64,000 bases of DNA from Acidobacteriota bacterium (GTDB taxonomy: Bacteria; Acidobacteriota; UBA890; WLXD01), in contig WLXD01000006.1 in NCBI GenBank assembly GCA_012103255.1, forward strand, positions 186,001 through 250,000, written 5' to 3'. Positions 63,014 through 64,000 of the stretch are shown one piece after another. Made by a program: the position numbers and the translations under genes. Each line of letters starts with the position of its first letter. Positions within the stretch are counted from its first letter, which is position 1. The notes under the pieces were generated by a model. That model was not told where the DNA came from. It saw only the letters and a program-made list of their open reading frames with translations, and ran no database searches.

Positions 63014-64000
63014 TCGCTTTCGTCTCCGAGGGTTGTCCGGTCTGTGAGAGCTTCTACCCCCGGCAAGACCGCACCCGATAGCAGATCCAGGGAAGCACCG
63101 CCGCCGGTCGAGACGTGCGATACGCGTTCCGCAATGCCGAAGAGGACGGCCGCAGCAGCGGTGTCGCCCCCTCCAATAACCGTGAAGGCCGTGTTTTCGA
63201 GCTTCGCGACTGCCGCCGCTACGGCACGCGTGCCAGCGTCGAAGCCGGGAGTCTCGAACACCCCCATGGGACCGTTCCAGACCACCGTCTGAGCGTCGCC
63301 AATCGCTTCAGCAAATCGCGCGCAACTGTCAGGACCGATGTCGAGCGCCATCTCGTCAGGAGCCACTTCCCGGACCACGTGCGCATTGGCCGGGTCATCG
63401 ATCGCCGGAGCCGCAATGAGGTCATCCGGTAGCACCATCTCCACGCCTGCTTTCTCAGCGGCAACCAACAGGCCGCCGGCCTGCTCGATGGCTTCCGCCG
63501 GCGCTAGCGACCCACCGATAGCTCGACCTTGGGCGGCAAGGAAGGCGTTGGCCATCGCTCCCCCAATCACGATGCGATCCACCAGTGGCAGCACGTTGGC
63601 GATCAGAGCGACCTTGTCGGCCACCTTCGCACCGCCGAGGATCAACACGAACGGCTTTGGCGGATCAACCAGAGCCTGGCTCAGAGTCTCCACCTCGCGG
63701 CGCAAGAGTTCGCCGGCGGCCGCCCCGGGTACGATCCCGGCAACGCCGACGACCGATGCATGAGCGCGGTGTGCGACACCGAAGGCGTCACTCACGTAGG
63801 CATCGGCGATCTCGGCCAGTTCCGCCGCGAAACCCGGATCGTTCGCGGTTTCGCCGGCGTGATACCGCAGGTTCTCCAGCAGCAGGACATCGCCAGCCTG
63901 AAGCTGCGTCACCGCTTCACGAACGTCGGACCCCACGCAATCTGGAGCCAGACGAACGTCGACGTCCAACAACTCGCCGAGACGTTTGGCGACCGGCGCC
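63010..64000 (-). CDS. pgk: Phosphoglycerate kinase (5' end beyond window)
   Basis: The frame is open to the end of the window (the sequence APVAKRLGELL continues in frame beyond the first Met-like codon), so the N-terminal part is missing. The visible C-terminal 330 residues carry VLLLENLRYHAGE, the IVPGAAAG linker, LILGGAKVADKV and the nucleotide motif FTVIGGGDTAAA. It transfers phosphate from 1,3-bisphosphoglycerate to ADP. It is coupled to tpiA by a four-base overlap. Confidence 0.96.
   Translation of the reverse strand, partial: APVAKRLGELLDVDVRLAPDCVGSDVREAVTQLQAGDVLLLENLRYHAGETANDPGFAAELAEIADAYVSDAFGVAHRAHASVVGVAGIVPGAAAGELLRREVETLSQALVDPPKPFVLILGGAKVADKVALIANVLPLVDRIVIGGAMANAFLAAQGRAIGGSLAPAEAIEQAGGLLVAAEKAGVEMVLPDDLIAAPAIDDPANAHVVREVAPDEMALDIGPDSCARFAEAIGDAQTVVWNGPMGVFETPGFDAGTRAVAAAVAKLENTAFTVIGGGDTAAAAVLFGIAERVSHVSTGGGASLDLLSGAVLPGVEALTDRTTLGDESE

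Overview
The window is a contiguous piece of a GC-rich, gene-dense bacterial chromosome from a Gram-negative (diderm) organism: it has lipoprotein signal peptides, a TonB-dependent receptor, a beta-barrel protein, TatA, SecG and a LytM/EnvC-type murein-hydrolase activator. An Oar-like receptor with an N-terminal carboxypeptidase-regulatory domain, a VWFA-related exported protein, a GWxTD protein, a TPR/FG-GAP/ASPIC-UnbV protein, B12-dependent ribonucleotide reductase and SDR-type threonine dehydrogenase together suggest Acidobacteriota (possibly a Vicinamibacteria-like lineage). That assignment is inference from gene content; there is no rRNA to confirm it. I saw no insertion sequence, prophage, integrase or CRISPR array, and the only RNA gene I can support is a tRNA-Leu(GAG).

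Layout. 1-7.5 kb: the end of a debranching-enzyme-like gene, then a leftward operon (NagZ/AmiE-type fusion, sodium:solute symporter, PfkB kinase) divergent from a NamZ-type muramidase; this looks like a peptidoglycan-fragment recovery module. 7.5-12 kb: thioesterase, CPBP protease, CDF metal exporter, a degenerate SDR protein and trxB. 12-20.6 kb: a seven-gene leftward operon lipA-E1alpha-E1beta-E2-E3-recD2-MBL hydrolase. E1 has lost most recognised thiamine-diphosphate active-site motifs, while E2, E3 and LipA look intact. 20.7-25.9 kb: thyA-folA, a very large TPR/FG-GAP/UnbV protein and a BON protein. 25.9-32.6 kb: 7Fe ferredoxin, a regulatory intergenic region with an NrdR-box pair before nrdJ, SDR-type L-threonine dehydrogenase behind a strongly structured leader, and gamma-glutamyltransferase.

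32.6-41.5 kb: MidA-type methyltransferase divergent from rpoD, then thiolase / 3-hydroxybutyryl-CoA dehydrogenase / EnvC-like protein, selB, tatA and a lipoprotein. 41.5-45 kb: a four-gene exported cassette (VWA protein, small secreted protein, a matrixin-like protein whose zinc ligands are replaced, beta-barrel protein). 45.2-50.7 kb: a nucleoside salvage operon (pyrimidine phosphorylase, CNT transporter, purine nucleoside phosphorylase, cytidine deaminase, lipoprotein amidohydrolase). 51-58.6 kb: Oar-like receptor, TPR and GWxTD proteins, DeoC with an N-terminal extension, YggX. 58.6-64 kb: ccdA-xdhC-mocA, an unknown gene, tRNA-Leu, secG and tpiA-pgk (pgk runs off the window).

Genes are mostly in tightly coupled operons with ATGA, GTGA or TGATG overlaps, and several convergent pairs overlap at their 3' ends. 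The most unusual observations are the degenerate E1 inside an otherwise complete lipoate/E2/E3 operon, the pseudo-matrixin, the complete-looking exo-acting wall-sugar release set beside a transporter and kinase, a predicted surface-anchored deaminase in the nucleoside operon, and two intergenic structured elements (before the threonine dehydrogenase gene and between ferredoxin and nrdJ).
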